From positions 1,051,042 through 1,058,302 of the forward strand of contig CP070700.1 in NCBI GenBank assembly GCA_020349865.1: DNA of 7,261 bases, read 5' to 3'. This document shows, piece after piece, positions 6,579 to 7,261 of this stretch (its first letter is position 1; each line of letters begins with the position of its first letter). Origin of the DNA: Desulfobacteraceae bacterium. Its GTDB lineage: Bacteria > Desulfobacterota > DSM-4660 > Desulfatiglandales > Desulfatiglandaceae. The notes beneath the pieces are model-generated. The model was not told where the DNA came from. It ran no database searches and worked only from the letters and a program-made list of their open reading frames with translations. Position numbers and translations under genes: made by a program.

Positions 6579-7261
6579 ATGTTATTAATCGGAGAAAATT
6601 TAAATGTAATAAATCTGGTTATTGGAAAGGCCTTTAAGGAAAAGGATCCGGGGCCCATTGCTGAGGAGGCCAAGCGTCAAAAGGAAAAGGGCATGGACTG
6701 GATTGACATCAATTTGGGACCCGCAAGGAAGGGGGGAGCTGAATTAATGGAATTTGTAGTGAAGACAGTCCAGGAAGCCATTGGGGATTCACCTCCCCTT
6801 TGTCTGGATACCTCCAATATCGAGGCCATGGAAGCGGGCCTGGCAGCCCACAAGGGAAAGGCCATCATAAACTCGATCATGTGTAGGCCGGAAAGGTACG
6901 AAAAGATGATACCCATTGCCGCAAAATATAAGGCCAACATGATCGCCTTGATGTGGGGACCTGAAGGGCTTCCCAGGGATGAGAATGAAAGGGCTGCCCT
7001 TGCTGTTGAGCTCTTGTATGCGGCAAATGAGGCCGGGATTCCAAATGAAGATATTTTTGTGGACGGGATCGTCACACCGGTCAACATCCAGCAGCCGCAG
7101 CTTATGAGCCTATTGGCCTTCCAGGAAATGCTTCAGGATATCGCGCCCGGCGCAAAGTCAACCTGTGGCCTGTCAAATATTTCCAACGGTCCGCCTGATC
7201 ATCTTCGGCCAATTCTGAACCAGACCTATATGGTTATGCTGGAAAGGAAAGGGATGTATTC
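6579..7261 (+). CDS. acsE: Methyltetrahydrofolate:CFeSP methyltransferase, 5' part
   Basis: AcsE transfers the N5-methyl group of methyltetrahydrofolate to the Co(I) cobalamin of AcsC/AcsD and so links the folate branch to acetyl-CoA synthesis. The window contains 227 codons plus two bases; the Moorella enzyme has 262 residues, so about 35 are missing past the window end. The start ATG has GGGAG (6567-6571) seven bases upstream, and the protein begins MLLIGENLNVIN, typical of the family. It is a TIM barrel of the pterin-binding methyltransferase type. Asp77 (in LDTSN), Asn98 (in IINSI) and Asp162 (in VDGIVTP) sit two residues after Moorella Asp75, Asn96 and Asp160, the pterin ligands, and Asn200 in GLSNISNG matches the catalytic-loop Asn199. 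No break or frameshift is seen in the part present. The more distant cobalamin-dependent methionine synthase pterin domain is an alternative only at family level; the cluster context decides for AcsE. Confidence 0.95.
   Translation, partial: MLLIGENLNVINLVIGKAFKEKDPGPIAEEAKRQKEKGMDWIDINLGPARKGGAELMEFVVKTVQEAIGDSPPLCLDTSNIEAMEAGLAAHKGKAIINSIMCRPERYEKMIPIAAKYKANMIALMWGPEGLPRDENERAALAVELLYAANEAGIPNEDIFVDGIVTPVNIQQPQLMSLLAFQEMLQDIAPGAKSTCGLSNISNGPPDHLRPILNQTYMVMLERKGMY

Noticed and set aside
6677..7087. Minus-strand open frame inside acsE
   Set aside because: It is antisense to codons that encode conserved AcsE pterin-binding motifs; no independent support.
1..7261. CRISPR arrays, tRNA or rRNA genes, insertion sequences, phage genes
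   Set aside because: The window is almost filled by five metabolic genes, and none of the gaps shows such structures.

Overview
The window holds five consecutive plus-strand genes for the carbonyl (western) branch of the Wood-Ljungdahl acetyl-CoA pathway. In order they are acsD/cdhD (3' part only), cooS/acsA, acsB/cdhC, acsC/cdhE and acsE (5' part only). All three complete genes have recognisable metal-cluster motifs, and their lengths and cysteine spacings closely match the characterised bacterial proteins. The host is an anaerobic bacterium. The acetyl-CoA synthase is the long bacterial form, with the N-terminal CODH-binding region that the archaeal subunit lacks. The style of the genes (CooS with a lengthened B-cluster loop, a charged Lys/Ala/Glu tail on AcsD, mid-range base composition, strong GGAGG ribosome sites) suggests a Desulfobacterota-type sulfate reducer or syntroph. 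That assignment is inference; a Firmicute-like acetogen cannot be excluded from the sequence alone.

Layout: 1-666 is the end of the corrinoid iron-sulfur protein (CFeSP) small subunit, followed by a long low-complexity tail. 705-2753 is the Ni-Fe-S carbon monoxide dehydrogenase. 2808-5024 is acetyl-CoA synthase with a complete A-cluster. 5025-5175 is a 151-base gap, clearly longer than the other gaps (38, 54 and 59 bases), and carries a long inverted repeat. 5176-6519 is the CFeSP large subunit. 6579-7261 is the methyltetrahydrofolate:CFeSP methyltransferase, cut off by the window end. Every gene has its own Shine-Dalgarno site, there is no convincing terminator inside the cluster, and the main promoter must lie upstream of the window.

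How the genes work together: AcsE moves the methyl group of methyltetrahydrofolate to the cobalamin of CFeSP (AcsC plus AcsD). CooS reduces CO2 to CO. AcsB joins the methyl group, CO and CoA into acetyl-CoA. The same enzymes can run backwards to oxidise acetate, so direction cannot be told from this sequence.

The biochemistry is well described, and I see no undescribed system here. The parts worth a second look are the AcsD tail with its internal DNA repeat and terminal amphipathic segment, a cysteine replacing the usual phenylalanine beside the AcsB A-cluster, an incomplete histidine ladder and longer B-cluster loop in CooS, and the inverted repeat between acsB and acsC.
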